A stretch of DNA of 35,280 nucleotides from JAGOUU01 sp964387745 (GTDB taxonomy: Bacteria; Pseudomonadota; Gammaproteobacteria; JAGOUU01): NCBI GenBank assembly GCA_964387745.1, contig CAYLXL010000020.1:1-35280 (forward strand). The letters are read 5' to 3'. The notes below the pieces were generated by a model. It did not search any database. It was given only the letters and a program-made list of their open reading frames with translations, and was not told where the DNA came from. Position numbers and translations under genes: made by a program. This document shows, in pieces, positions 1 to 9,227 of the stretch. Each line of letters opens with the position of its first letter. Positions within the stretch are counted from its first letter, which is position 1.

Positions 1-52
1 TGGACGACAAAAGCTCAGGATGACGGACCTCTAGCCCCTGCGTGAACATTTA
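1..52. repeat. Partial copy of a dispersed intergenic repeat (right end)
   Basis: The first bases look like the right-hand end of a dispersed element cut off by the window edge. The string TGGACGACAAAA near position 1 resembles TGGATGACAAAA at 12935-12946, and both places are followed, after a variable stretch, by TGAACATTTAC. No coding frame was recognised here. With only two partial copies visible the boundaries are a guess. The rest of the stretch up to metK (53-103) shows no clear terminator hairpin. Confidence 0.35.
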
Positions 53-103
53 CCAAAAACAGAAATAGTATATTTTTCTTTAGTTGAGTTTTAGCATCTT
101 ACT

Positions 104-1264
104 TTACATCTCAGCTGCCAAAGCTTCTTTTTTATCTAATAATTCCCATGTAAAGCCATCTTCTTCACGGCCAAAGTGACCATAAGAGGCTGTACGGCAA
201 TAAATAGGCTTTAAGAGATCAAGATGATGAATTATTCCCCTAGGGGTTAGATCAAAATGCTTGGCTATCAATTGCTCAATCTTTTCATGAGAAATTTTAC
301 CCGTACCAAAGGTTTCTACATGAATAGAAACAGGTTCAGCGACACCAATAGCATAAGCTACTTGGATTTCGCATTTATCGGCAAGACCTGCTGCAACTAT
401 GTTTTTTGCAACATAGCGACAAGCATAGGTAGCTGATCTATCTACTTTAGAAGGATCTTTACCGGAGAAGGCACCACCACCATGTCTAGCCATTCCGCCG
501 TAAGTATCGACAATAATTTTACGGCCAGTAAGACCAGTATCACCTTGTGGGCCGCCAATAACGAAGCGCCCAGTTGGATTAATTAGAAATTTTGTTTTCT
601 GATTAATAAATTTGGCAGGTATCACAGGTCTGATAATTTCTTCAATTACGGCTTCAACTAAATTTGCCTGATTGATCTCAGGCGAGTGCTGAGTCGATAG
701 AACAATAGTATCAATAGTTTTAGCAATGCCATCTTCATAATAAAAAGATACTTGGCTTTTAGCATCCGGGCGCAGCCATGGCAGAATATTATTTTTGCGG
801 CAAAAAGCTTGTCGCTTGACTAAGTTGTGAGCCATAGTAATAGGTGCAGGCATAAGCACTTCAGTTTCATTTGATGCATAGCCAAACATGATTCCTTGAT
901 CGCCAGCGCCAAGATTATTATCAGCTCTGTCTACGCCCATAGCGATGTCAGGGGATTGCTTGCCGATAGCAGTTAGCACAGCGCATGATTCCCAATCAAA
1001 ACCCATGGCTGAATTATCATAGCCAATTTCACGAACTACTTCGCGAGCTATCTTTTCCATATCTACCCAAGCTGTAGTAGTGATTTCACCGCCAATTAAT
1101 ACCATGCCTGTCTTAACAAAGGTTTCACAGGCAACACGTGAGTTTACGTCTTGTTTCAGTAGTGCATCTAAAATGGCATCGGAAATTTGATCAGCAATTT
1201 TATCGGGATGACCTTCGGATACAGACTCAGAAGTGAAAATATAGTTATTGGCTTTGCTATGCAT
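104..1264 (-). CDS. metK: S-adenosylmethionine synthase
   Basis: Makes S-adenosylmethionine from methionine and ATP in the cytoplasm. The 386-residue length matches the family. The N-terminal SEGHPDKIADQISDAILDA block, the GAGDQGIMFGYA stretch (ATP and methionine binding), the GGPQGDTGLTGRKIIVDTYGG-type loop and the GGGAFSGKDPSKVDRSA glycine-rich loop are all present, so the enzyme looks intact. The ATG at 1262-1264 is the family start and is preceded on the minus strand by a weak AGGTAG ribosome site. It is divergent from the thioredoxin-like gene at 1400 across about 135 bases, so it probably has its own promoter. No SAM riboswitch was seen upstream. No ahcY or other methyl-cycle gene is adjacent. 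Confidence 0.97.
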   Translation of the reverse strand: MHSKANNYIFTSESVSEGHPDKIADQISDAILDALLKQDVNSRVACETFVKTGMVLIGGEITTTAWVDMEKIAREVVREIGYDNSAMGFDWESCAVLTAIGKQSPDIAMGVDRADNNLGAGDQGIMFGYASNETEVLMPAPITMAHNLVKRQAFCRKNNILPWLRPDAKSQVSFYYEDGIAKTIDTIVLSTQHSPEINQANLVEAVIEEIIRPVIPAKFINQKTKFLINPTGRFVIGGPQGDTGLTGRKIIVDTYGGMARHGGGAFSGKDPSKVDRSATYACRYVAKNIVAAGLADKCEIQVAYAIGVAEPVSIHVETFGTGKISHEKIEQLIAKHFDLTPRGIIHHLDLLKPIYCRTASYGHFGREEDGFTWELLDKKEALAAEM

Positions 1265-1399
1265 AGTGCTACCTGGCTAGAATTTTCTTTAAATATAACA
1301 AGCAATAGTACACATTTTGTTGTAAAATTGCACGAGAATTGTGCTGTCGGCACGAACATTAGCTGAATTATCTTAATATAAATATAATTATCAGGGAAT

Positions 1400-1966
1400 A
1401 TGACAATGGTAAAATTAACAACCCCTGTATGTGAGTTTGGTACTAAGGCTGTAGATTTTTGTTTAATAGATTGTTGTGGTAAGCAGGTTACATTACAGGA
1501 TTGTGTTGGGCCTAATGGTTTACTTGTAATGTTTATATGTAATCACTGTCCCTATGTGCAATCTATACTCATGGACTTAGTGGTTGCTACTAAAAAATTA
1601 AAATCTGCAGGAGTTAATACAGTTGCGATCATGTCTAATAACTGGCAGGACTATCCTGATGATAGCCCAGAAAAAATGCAAGAATTAAAAAAGAAACTGG
1701 ATTTTAGTTTCCCTTATCTAATAGATGAAACTCAAGAAATAGCAAAAAAATACGGGGCAGTTTGTACCCCAGACTTTTTTGGCTACAACAATAAATTAGA
1801 ATTACAATATCGCGGACGTTTTGATGCACGTGGTCGTGAAGCAGCACCAAGTGATAACTCACATCAAAGCGAATTAGAACAAGCGATGTTATTAATCGCT
1901 AAAACGGGAGCGGGACCGATGGAACAAAAAGCAAGCGTGGGTTGTTCAATTAAATGGCGCGAGTAA
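1400..1966 (+). CDS. Thioredoxin/peroxiredoxin-like protein (PRX_like1 type)
   Basis: Thioredoxin-fold protein of 188 residues, probably a thiol oxidoreductase. The signature FICNHCPYV contains a C-x-x-C pair (Cys-Asn-His-Cys), and the ending GCSIKWRE is typical of the AhpC/TSA-related PRX_like1 group, whose substrate is not well defined. There is no signal peptide, so it is likely cytoplasmic. An AGGGA ribosome site at 1393-1397 is only two bases from the ATG at 1400 but eight bases from the in-frame ATG at 1406, so the true start may be two codons later. The gene ends 21 bases before tkt and probably shares its transcript. An AT-rich promoter-like stretch (TATAAA/TATAAT, 1377-1388) lies just upstream. 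Confidence 0.88.
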   Translation: MTMVKLTTPVCEFGTKAVDFCLIDCCGKQVTLQDCVGPNGLLVMFICNHCPYVQSILMDLVVATKKLKSAGVNTVAIMSNNWQDYPDDSPEKMQELKKKLDFSFPYLIDETQEIAKKYGAVCTPDFFGYNNKLELQYRGRFDARGREAAPSDNSHQSELEQAMLLIAKTGAGPMEQKASVGCSIKWRE

Positions 1967-1987
1967 TTAGAGGTATAAGATAATAAA

Positions 1988-4036
1988 ATGACTAGAGATA
2001 ATATATTGACTCGCAGACAAAAAGCTAATGCTATTAGAGCACTGTCAATGGATGGGGTTGAACGAGCTAATTCTGGACATCCTGGCGCACCCATGGGTAT
2101 GGCTGATGTAGCAGAAGTATTATGGAATAGCTTTTTAAAACATAATCCTAGAAATCCTAAATGGTATAATCGTGATCGTTTTGTGTTGTCCAATGGTCAT
2201 GCCTCAATGTTATTGTATAGTTTGTTGCATCTAAGTGGCTATGATTTATCTATAGAAGATTTGAAAAATTTTAGACAATTAAAATCTAAAACTCCAGGGC
2301 ATCCTGAGTACGCAATTACCCCAGGTGTTGAAACTTCAACCGGTCCATTAGGCCAGGGTTTTGCCAATGCAGTTGGTTTTAGCATTGCTGAGCAACTATT
2401 AGCTAAGAGATTTAATAAAGACCAGTTTCCTATTGTTGATAATTATACCTATGTGTTTTTAGGTGATGGCTGCATGATGGAAGGTGTTTCGCATGAAGCT
2501 GCATCTTTAGCTGGAACTCTAGGCTTAGGTAAATTAATCGCATTTTGGGATGATAATAATATATCAATAGACGGCGTGGTTACCCCTTGGTTTAGTGATA
2601 ACACAGCAGAAAGATTTCGAGCTTATGGTTGGCAAGTGATTGAGAGTGTCGATGGACATAATAGCTCACAAATTGAAGAGGCGATAAAAAAAGCCCGCGC
2701 TAATTTATCGCAACCAACATTAATTTGCTGTAAAACGATTATTGGTTTTGGTGCACCAAATAAACAAAATACTGCTGCGACTCATGGTTCACCCTTGGGA
2801 AGCGCAGAGATTCAAGCAGCTCGAGAAAGCTTAGATTGGGCGTTTGAGCCTTTTTATATTCCAGCTGATTATTACCAGGCATGGGATGCAGTTGATAATG
2901 GTGCTGCTCAAGAACAAGTTTGGCAAAATTTATTTAATCAGTATAAAACTAAATTTCCAGACTTAGCTGCTGAGTATGTACGACGTATGCAAGGCGATTT
3001 ATCTGACGACTTTTTGACCAGTTCGGATGATTTTATTTATTCTTTGCAAAGTAATCAGAACAGCAATGATAACATTAAAGAACTAGCTACTAGACAACAT
3101 TCACAAAATGTATTAACCCAGTTTGGGCCAGCTTTACCTGAATTATTTGGTGGCTCTGCAGATTTAACTGGATCAAATGGCACTTTGTGGAAAGGTGCAA
3201 AAATTGTTAATAAAAATAACTGGCAAGGTGAGTACTTACATTATGGGGTGCGTGAGTTTGGCATGGCGGCAATTTGTAATGGCTTGAGTTTATATGGAGG
3301 TTTCATTCCCTACAGTGGAACTTTCTTAACTTTTTTAGACTATGGTCGTAATGCGGTGCGCATGGCAGCATTGATGCGTATACAAAATATTTTTGTATAC
3401 ACTCATGATTCTATAGCGTTGGGCGAGGATGGTCCGACTCATCAGCCTATTGAGCATTTAGCAATGTTAAGAGCGACCCCTAATCTAGATTGTTGGCGCC
3501 CGTGCGATAGCGTTGAAACAGCCGTAGCTTGGCAGCAGGCAATACTTAATAAAACAACACCATCAGCTATTATATTAACAAGACAGAATGTTAAATCGAT
3601 GGTGCGTCAACCCGATGTATTAAAAAACGTCTCAAAAGGCGGATATATACTGTCAGACTTTGATCAAGAATTGAATAGTGATAAAAATATATTAATTATT
3701 GCTACAGGTTCAGAAGTTGAGTTAGCAATGGCGGTAAAGGCTAGATTAAAAGAACAATCATATAATATTAGAATTGTATCGATGCCGTGTGTTGATAAGT
3801 TTAAAGAACAAGATAAACAATATAAAGATTTTGTTTTAGCCAATTATAAAAACGATACAAACAATATAAATAAATTTTCAATAGAAGCAGGCTGTGCTAT
3901 GCCATGGCATGAATTCATTCCTAAAACAGAAAACATAATTGGCATTGATACCTTTGGGGAGTCGGCGCCTGGTAATATATTATTAGACCATTTTGGTTTT
4001 ACAATTGATAAAGTAGTTAAAAAAGTAGTGGGGTAA
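1988..4036 (+). CDS. tkt: Transketolase
   Basis: Thiamine-diphosphate enzyme of the non-oxidative pentose phosphate pathway that moves two-carbon ketol units between sugar phosphates. It has 682 residues, close to the usual 660-670. Visible landmarks are SGHPGAPMGMA near the N-terminus, the diphosphate/metal motif GDGCMMEG followed by the Asn-Asn pair of WDDNNISIDG, the pyrimidine-domain GGSADLTGSN block, EFGMAAICNG, and the substrate loop ALGEDGPTHQP. The C-terminal domain keeps FGESAPGN. It carries a small lysine/asparagine-rich stretch near residues 610-635 that I read as lineage variation. It overlaps the promoter-proximal end of gap almost directly (stop at 4034-4036), so tkt-gap form an operon. 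Confidence 0.97.
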   Translation: MTRDNILTRRQKANAIRALSMDGVERANSGHPGAPMGMADVAEVLWNSFLKHNPRNPKWYNRDRFVLSNGHASMLLYSLLHLSGYDLSIEDLKNFRQLKSKTPGHPEYAITPGVETSTGPLGQGFANAVGFSIAEQLLAKRFNKDQFPIVDNYTYVFLGDGCMMEGVSHEAASLAGTLGLGKLIAFWDDNNISIDGVVTPWFSDNTAERFRAYGWQVIESVDGHNSSQIEEAIKKARANLSQPTLICCKTIIGFGAPNKQNTAATHGSPLGSAEIQAARESLDWAFEPFYIPADYYQAWDAVDNGAAQEQVWQNLFNQYKTKFPDLAAEYVRRMQGDLSDDFLTSSDDFIYSLQSNQNSNDNIKELATRQHSQNVLTQFGPALPELFGGSADLTGSNGTLWKGAKIVNKNNWQGEYLHYGVREFGMAAICNGLSLYGGFIPYSGTFLTFLDYGRNAVRMAALMRIQNIFVYTHDSIALGEDGPTHQPIEHLAMLRATPNLDCWRPCDSVETAVAWQQAILNKTTPSAIILTRQNVKSMVRQPDVLKNVSKGGYILSDFDQELNSDKNILIIATGSEVELAMAVKARLKEQSYNIRIVSMPCVDKFKEQDKQYKDFVLANYKNDTNNINKFSIEAGCAMPWHEFIPKTENIIGIDTFGESAPGNILLDHFGFTIDKVVKKVVG

Positions 4037-4040
4037 TGTG

Positions 4041-5048
4041 ATGACAATTAAAGTTGCTATTAATGGCTATGGTAGAATAGGCAAGAATATTTTAAGGGCT
4101 CTATATGAGGCTAATAGGACCCATGAAATTCAACTTGTTGCTATTAATGATTTAGCAGATGCTAAACAAAATGCTCACATCACTCGCTATGATTCTACCC
4201 ATGGTAAATTTCAAGGAACGGTGGAAACAGAAGGTGATTATCTTATTGTTAATAAAGATAATATTAAGTTGTTTAGAGAAAGGGATCCTAGTAACTTACC
4301 GTGGGCTGATTTAGGAATTGACGTAGTCTTCGAGTGTACGGGCGCTTTTACTAGCCGTGACAAAGCTATGGCACATATTAAAGCAGGTGCAAAAAAAGTT
4401 TTGATCTCAGCACCAGGTGATAAACATGTCGATGCGACCATTGTTTATGGTATAAATCATCATATTTTAAAGCGGTCTGACACAATAGTATCTAATGCAT
4501 CGTGTACAACTAATTGTTTGGCGCCGTTAGTAAAGCCATTGATGGATAACTTTGGGATTGAGTCAGGTTTAATGAATACAGTGCATGCTTACACTAGTGA
4601 TCAGCGTATTATTGATGCTCATCATGAGGACTGGCGCCGTGCTCGCGCAGCGGCTAATTCTATGATTCCAACTAAAACTGGCGCTGCGGCAGCTATAGGT
4701 TTAGTAATCCCAGAACTAGAAGGCAAACTGGATGGTTTTGCTATTAGGGTGCCAGTGATGAATGTGTCAGTTGTTGATTTAACTTTTATCGCGCAAAAAG
4801 ATTTAACGGCAGCCAAAGTTAACGAAGTATTAAAAAATGCTGCTAATGGCGAACTTAAAAATATTTTAGGTTATTCTGAGGAGCCATTAGTATCTTGCGA
4901 TTATAATCATACTAAAGAATCTAGTGTGGTTGATTCTCTGCAAACTAAAGTTAATGGTCGCTTGGTAAAAGTTCTTGCTTGGTATGACAATGAGTGGGGA
5001 TTTTCTAATCGAATGTTGGATACAGCTGTTGCAATGATGAACTCTTAG
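4041..5048 (+). CDS. gap: Glyceraldehyde-3-phosphate dehydrogenase, type I
   Basis: Glycolytic/gluconeogenic enzyme interconverting glyceraldehyde-3-phosphate and 1,3-bisphosphoglycerate with NAD. The N-terminal Rossmann motif INGYGRIGKN is present. The catalytic cysteine sits in SNASCTTNCLAP (Cys155 from the ATG). The C-terminal WYDNEWGFSNRMLD signature is intact. The frame could begin at GTG 4038, but the adjacent ATG at 4041 gives the standard MTIKVAING start, so 335 residues is preferred. The N-terminal third resembles erythrose-4-phosphate dehydrogenase, a close relative, but the HAYTSDQ and MIPTKTGAAAAIG segments favour Gap. The pgk gene that often follows tkt-gap is absent here. Confidence 0.94.
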   Translation: MTIKVAINGYGRIGKNILRALYEANRTHEIQLVAINDLADAKQNAHITRYDSTHGKFQGTVETEGDYLIVNKDNIKLFRERDPSNLPWADLGIDVVFECTGAFTSRDKAMAHIKAGAKKVLISAPGDKHVDATIVYGINHHILKRSDTIVSNASCTTNCLAPLVKPLMDNFGIESGLMNTVHAYTSDQRIIDAHHEDWRRARAAANSMIPTKTGAAAAIGLVIPELEGKLDGFAIRVPVMNVSVVDLTFIAQKDLTAAKVNEVLKNAANGELKNILGYSEEPLVSCDYNHTKESSVVDSLQTKVNGRLVKVLAWYDNEWGFSNRMLDTAVAMMNS

Positions 5049-5055
5049 CAAAAAT

Positions 5056-5083
5056 ATGACAATATTAGCCAATTAGTTATACT
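5056..5083 (+). promoter_or_regulatory. Predicted sigma-70 promoter for the cNMP/CPBP-hut operon
   Basis: ATGACA (5056-5061, five of six to the -35 consensus), a 16-base spacer, then TATACT (5078-5083, five of six to the -10 consensus). It lies in the 68-base gap after gap and about 30 bases before the next start codon. It suggests the 5117 gene and the coupled hut genes can be transcribed separately from tkt-gap. Confidence 0.55.
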
Positions 5084-5116
5084 ATAGATATTCCAAATAA
5101 AACATGGACGTTTAAC

Positions 5117-6985
5117 ATGGACGAATTCGTAGCCAAGCGCGATCCTCTAGAGATTCAGCGTCAAAATGATTTAATTTATCTTAAAAATTATTTATTCAGC
5201 CATAGTTCTTATGGTGATTTCTTTAAAAAATACTGGTCTAGTATCCAACGCCATATTAGATTAGAAAACTACCATAAAGATGTGTTTTTCGTTAAGCATG
5301 ATGAGATAACCCGTAAAGTTTATTTATTAATTTCAGGTGTGGTCTCTGCTTATGTGATCAGCGATGATTTGAAACTAACCTCTGTACATGAGTTCAAAGC
5401 AAATGAGTTGATTTCAGAACTTGCTGCGCTGTTCAATTCGCCATGGCATTATGGTTTACATGCGGTAGAGGACTGTGCCGTAGTTGCTATCGATTTGGTT
5501 GCTATTGAGAACATCGAAACAGATACACAAATGTATTCTGAGTTGATAGACTTGCTATATACTGAGACTGGCGAGCTGTGTACAGATATTTTCAACCATA
5601 TGTTAAAAAATAAAATAGATCTCAACGATTTATTAGGTAAGCATAATTTGTTTGCAAGTTTAACCGAGTTGGGTGCAAAAGAATTAGCTAACTTAACAGA
5701 AAGCATGAAGTATATTTTTGTATCAAAAAATCAATTATTATTAGAGCCTGCAAATAAACAACATTTATATATAATTGAATCAGGAAGTGTAGAACAAACA
5801 AAAACGTATTTAACAGCTACGCAGGGCTTGGCCTATATCGAAGACAGTAATTTAAGTAAAGTTGATATTGTCTACGCTAATAATAAAATAGTACGTGACT
5901 TTGATAGTCTAAAAAATGTCACTAGATATAAGCATGCTTATTATGATTTCAAAAGGCAATTAAAAAACGCTGACTTAGAGAGCATGTCGCAAGATATGGC
6001 GAAAAAAGTTACTATCACAGAAGAAGTTTACCGATATGGCACGATTGGTGAGGAAAATCTTAATAAATTTAGTTCAATTGAACTCACCGCCAAAACCCTA
6101 TCACCATGTTGCTTACTAGAGATAAATATAGTTGAATTAGTCCCAAAAGACAGTGTATTTGCACAGGTTTTAGGTTTTTTCAATAACAGGGTAAATAATC
6201 TAGAGTATAAGCTTGCAAAGTTTAAGGCTCTTAATATTCGATCATCGCATGAATATTTAACTTATCTTAATTTAAGTTTTTTTATCATACTTGCTACAGC
6301 CGTAATTGGTTTATTAAGTAGATTTAATAATTATCTAAACGCTAGTTTTACTTTAAATTCTGATGTCTTATTAGTTTATCATGTAATCTTAGCAGTCATT
6401 GCAGGTGTATTTATTGCGTATGCAATAAAAAATTTTGACGTCCATTTGGATTATTTTGGCTTGCATACAAAGAATTTAAGTAAACACATGATGGATGTAG
6501 GTTTTATGAGCATTATGTTGATACTTATAGTACCTTTGTTGACAGTAGGGATAAAGTTAGTATCAAACTATTTTAATCTTGTTTTGCCGCCCGATCCATT
6601 ATTCAAAATAGCTTTAATACCAGATATAATAGCCATCAATCGCAATATTCACCTCGTGGCTAGTTTGGGTTTAGTTTATTGTATATACTTGGTTTATATT
6701 ATAATCTATGAATTTTGTGTGCGTGGGATTGTGCAAAATTTGTTTCTGAAAACCTTGAATGGCTCAGAAAACTTTGTTTTTTGGGTAAGTGTTTTTGCTG
6801 CCAGTTGTATAGGTATGCAATTTAATCTAACCATGTTTCAGGAGTTTAGTTTAATTACATTTATAGCTGATCTGGCAATAGGTGGTATTTTTGCTAGAAC
6901 AAGGAACTTATATGCCGCAATAGCGTTACATTTAATATTCGTTTTTTATATCATAATTTTTAATCTACCTGGAATTTACTCCTAG
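5117..6985 (+). CDS. Membrane protein with cNMP-binding-like domains and a degenerate CPBP-type C-terminus
   Basis: A 622-residue protein not matching any named gene I know. Residues about 35-125 look like a cyclic-nucleotide-binding/CRP-type beta roll (VYLLISGVVSAYV, then a negatively featured AVVAIDL strand). A second, more divergent copy appears near 185-240 (LYIIESGSVEQ). From about residue 378 onward there are roughly six hydrophobic segments. The last three resemble the CPBP intramembrane protease core: Glu532 and Arg536 fit the second half of motif EExxxR, and ALHLIF fits the third motif. However, the first glutamate is tyrosine and the histidine of motif 2 appears to be asparagine (IGMQFN), so protease activity is doubtful. 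There is no helix-turn-helix. It overlaps hutG by one base (TAGTG), implying translational coupling. Domain calls are by eye. Confidence 0.75.
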   Translation: MDEFVAKRDPLEIQRQNDLIYLKNYLFSHSSYGDFFKKYWSSIQRHIRLENYHKDVFFVKHDEITRKVYLLISGVVSAYVISDDLKLTSVHEFKANELISELAALFNSPWHYGLHAVEDCAVVAIDLVAIENIETDTQMYSELIDLLYTETGELCTDIFNHMLKNKIDLNDLLGKHNLFASLTELGAKELANLTESMKYIFVSKNQLLLEPANKQHLYIIESGSVEQTKTYLTATQGLAYIEDSNLSKVDIVYANNKIVRDFDSLKNVTRYKHAYYDFKRQLKNADLESMSQDMAKKVTITEEVYRYGTIGEENLNKFSSIELTAKTLSPCCLLEINIVELVPKDSVFAQVLGFFNNRVNNLEYKLAKFKALNIRSSHEYLTYLNLSFFIILATAVIGLLSRFNNYLNASFTLNSDVLLVYHVILAVIAGVFIAYAIKNFDVHLDYFGLHTKNLSKHMMDVGFMSIMLILIVPLLTVGIKLVSNYFNLVLPPDPLFKIALIPDIIAINRNIHLVASLGLVYCIYLVYIIIYEFCVRGIVQNLFLKTLNGSENFVFWVSVFAASCIGMQFNLTMFQEFSLITFIADLAIGGIFARTRNLYAAIALHLIFVFYIIIFNLPGIYS

Positions 6986-7989
6986 TGAATGAAGTTAAAA
7001 ATAATTGGATCAAATATTATACTCCTCCTAATAGAGGTCACTGGCAAGGACGAGTAGATAGCTATGTTCCAGAACGTTACCATCAGGTTATTAAGTTTAT
7101 AGATTTATCCGAAGAGTTAATTCCTGAAGATGATAACTATAGTTTTGTGATTGTTGGCTTTGCCTGTGATGAAGGTGTTGCCCGCAACCTGGGTAGAATA
7201 GGTGCTGCACAAGGGCCAGATAAATTAAGAGATTATTTGGCTAATCTGCCTTTTAATTACGCAAATTATATTAACGTCTATGATATTGGTAATATTGATT
7301 GTACAGATAAAAATTTAGAAGCAGCACAAAAAGCTTTAGGATTTGTTGTCGAAAAAATTTTATTGGCAGGTTGTCATCCTATAGTTTTAGGTGGTGGTCA
7401 TGAAACAGCTTGGGGGCATTACCAAGGCATTGCTAATACCGACTATTCCCAAGATTTGGGCATTATTAACTTTGATGCACACTTTGATCTAAGGCCAATG
7501 TTGAATGGTAACCTAGGGAGTTCTGGAACGCCATTTACCCAAATCGCTTTGGACCGTGAAACTGAAAATTTAGATTTTAATTATTTTTGTATCGGTATTC
7601 AACCAACGGCTAATACTTTAAGTTTATATGAGCAAGCGCAAGAGTTAGATGTTAAATTTATTGAAGCACAAGAATTGATTAATCCTTCTAGTAATTCGCA
7701 TCTAGAAGAATTTTCAGATTTCTTACAAGATCAAGATAGTATTTATTTATCAATATGTTTAGATGTGTTCTCAAGTTGCACGGCCCCTGGTGTAAGTGCA
7801 CCACAACCGTTAGGTGTCATGCCACAACATATTTTGCCTTATTTACGTTTATTAGCAGCAAGTGGCAAAGTGATTACAATTGATTTAGTTGAACTTGCAC
7901 CTAATTTGGATAAAGATAATAATACAGCACGTTTAGGTGCTCATTTACTGGCAGATTATATTAATACAGCTTGTATGACTGATGAATAA
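6985..7989 (+). CDS. hutG: Formimidoylglutamase
   Basis: Last step of the short histidine-degradation route: N-formimidoyl-L-glutamate plus water gives glutamate and formamide. It belongs to the arginase/ureohydrolase family and uses manganese. Metal-binding motifs visible are GGGHETAWGHY, NFDAHFDLR and the third motif ICLDVF followed by APGVSAP. In the third motif the first Asp of the usual D-x-D is Cys258, with Asp260 kept. The only plausible start is GTG at 6985, which overlaps the previous stop codon by one base and fits translational coupling. Length 334 is normal. Downstream hutI starts two bases after its stop. The product set (hutG with no hutF) indicates the direct formamide-releasing branch. 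Confidence 0.92.
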   Translation: MNEVKNNWIKYYTPPNRGHWQGRVDSYVPERYHQVIKFIDLSEELIPEDDNYSFVIVGFACDEGVARNLGRIGAAQGPDKLRDYLANLPFNYANYINVYDIGNIDCTDKNLEAAQKALGFVVEKILLAGCHPIVLGGGHETAWGHYQGIANTDYSQDLGIINFDAHFDLRPMLNGNLGSSGTPFTQIALDRETENLDFNYFCIGIQPTANTLSLYEQAQELDVKFIEAQELINPSSNSHLEEFSDFLQDQDSIYLSICLDVFSSCTAPGVSAPQPLGVMPQHILPYLRLLAASGKVITIDLVELAPNLDKDNNTARLGAHLLADYINTACMTDE

Positions 7990-7991
7990 TA

Positions 7992-9227
7992 ATGAATGAT
8001 TTACTGTTGTACAATGCTAAAATTTTTTCCTGTAGTGTTGATGCTAAAAATACTTCTGCTTTTAATGCCATTGTTATCAATAATAGCAAAATAGTTGATT
8101 TAGTTGAAATTAAAGATCCAACAGAGTTAAAAAAATTGATTCAGAGCAGTAATAAAGCTATAGATGTAAAACAGCAATGGATTACACCTGGCCTTATTGA
8201 TTGTCATACACATCTAGTATTTGCTGGGGATCGCCAAGCAGAATTTACTGATCGCATAAAAGGTAAAACATACGAAGAAATTTCTCATACAGGTGGCGGT
8301 ATAAGTTTTACTGTGAAGAAAACTCGTGAAGCTAGCTTTGAGGAGTTGTTAAGTTTAGCTGAAGCACGTTTAAAACAAATGTTATTAAATGGGGTGACAA
8401 CGGTAGAGATTAAATCTGGCTATGGCTTAGATTTTGCTTCAGAGAAAAAAATTCTCGAAGTTATTAATTATTTGGTTAATAATTACCCGGTTACAATTCA
8501 AAAAACTTTTTTAGGTGCACACACAGTCCCGCCAGAATATAAGAACAGACCTGATGATTATATTAATTATTTAATAAATAACATATTACCAGATTTAATA
8601 AAAAATAATCTAATAGATGCTATTGATAGTTTTTGCGAAAATATTGCGTTTACGCCAGAACAGTTACGGCCATTGTATAAAAAAGCGCAAGAATATAACT
8701 TAGTGATAAAAGGCCATACAGAACAATTAGCGAAAATAGGTGGTGCTGAATTGGTCTGCGAGTTTAATGGCCTGTCATGCGATCACCTAGAATATGCAGA
8801 TCAAAGTATTATTGATTTAATGCAAAAGCATCAAGTCACAGCTGTTTTGTTGCCGGGTGCGTATTATTATTTAGGGCAATATAAATTACCTCCAATTGAT
8901 CTATTACGTGCTGCAAATATTCCTATTGCTATCGGATCAGACTTTAATCCTGGGACATCGCCTGTATTATCTTTAATTACTATTATGAATATGGCCTGTG
9001 TGCTTTTTCGCTTAACTCCACAAGAAGTATGGCAGGCGGTTACCATCAATGCTGCCCGTGCTTTAGGGATGCATAATACATTGGGTAGTATAGAGATTAA
9101 TAAACAAGCAGATTTAATTATCTGGGATGTTAATCACCCTTATGATCTTTGTTATTATTTGGGATATAATTTTGAAAAAACTATAATAAAAAATGGTGAA
9201 GTAATCCATGGCTACAAGATATCGTGA
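7992..9227 (+). CDS. hutI: Imidazolonepropionase
   Basis: Third enzyme of histidine breakdown: opens the ring of 4-imidazolone-5-propionate to give N-formimidoyl-L-glutamate. It is a metal-dependent amidohydrolase in a TIM barrel. The metal-binding pair is His72 and His74 in DCHTHLVFAGDR. Further landmarks are GAHTVPPEY, His242 in KGHTEQL and Asp317 in GSDFNPGTSP, as expected for the family. Length 411 is standard. The start ATG is two bases after hutG ends, and the 3' end overlaps hutU by 20 bases, so it sits in the middle of a tight operon. Confidence 0.97.
   Translation: MNDLLLYNAKIFSCSVDAKNTSAFNAIVINNSKIVDLVEIKDPTELKKLIQSSNKAIDVKQQWITPGLIDCHTHLVFAGDRQAEFTDRIKGKTYEEISHTGGGISFTVKKTREASFEELLSLAEARLKQMLLNGVTTVEIKSGYGLDFASEKKILEVINYLVNNYPVTIQKTFLGAHTVPPEYKNRPDDYINYLINNILPDLIKNNLIDAIDSFCENIAFTPEQLRPLYKKAQEYNLVIKGHTEQLAKIGGAELVCEFNGLSCDHLEYADQSIIDLMQKHQVTAVLLPGAYYYLGQYKLPPIDLLRAANIPIAIGSDFNPGTSPVLSLITIMNMACVLFRLTPQEVWQAVTINAARALGMHNTLGSIEINKQADLIIWDVNHPYDLCYYLGYNFEKTIIKNGEVIHGYKIS

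Noticed and set aside
1264..1399. SAM-type riboswitch upstream of metK
   Set aside because: The 135-base divergent gap has only short GTGC/GCAC pairings and none of the conserved riboswitch core I would expect.
4041..5048. Reading gap as erythrose-4-phosphate dehydrogenase (epd)
   Set aside because: The N-terminal third is similar to Epd, but the segments after the catalytic cysteine (HAYTSDQ, MIPTKTGAAAAIG) are those of glyceraldehyde-3-phosphate dehydrogenase.
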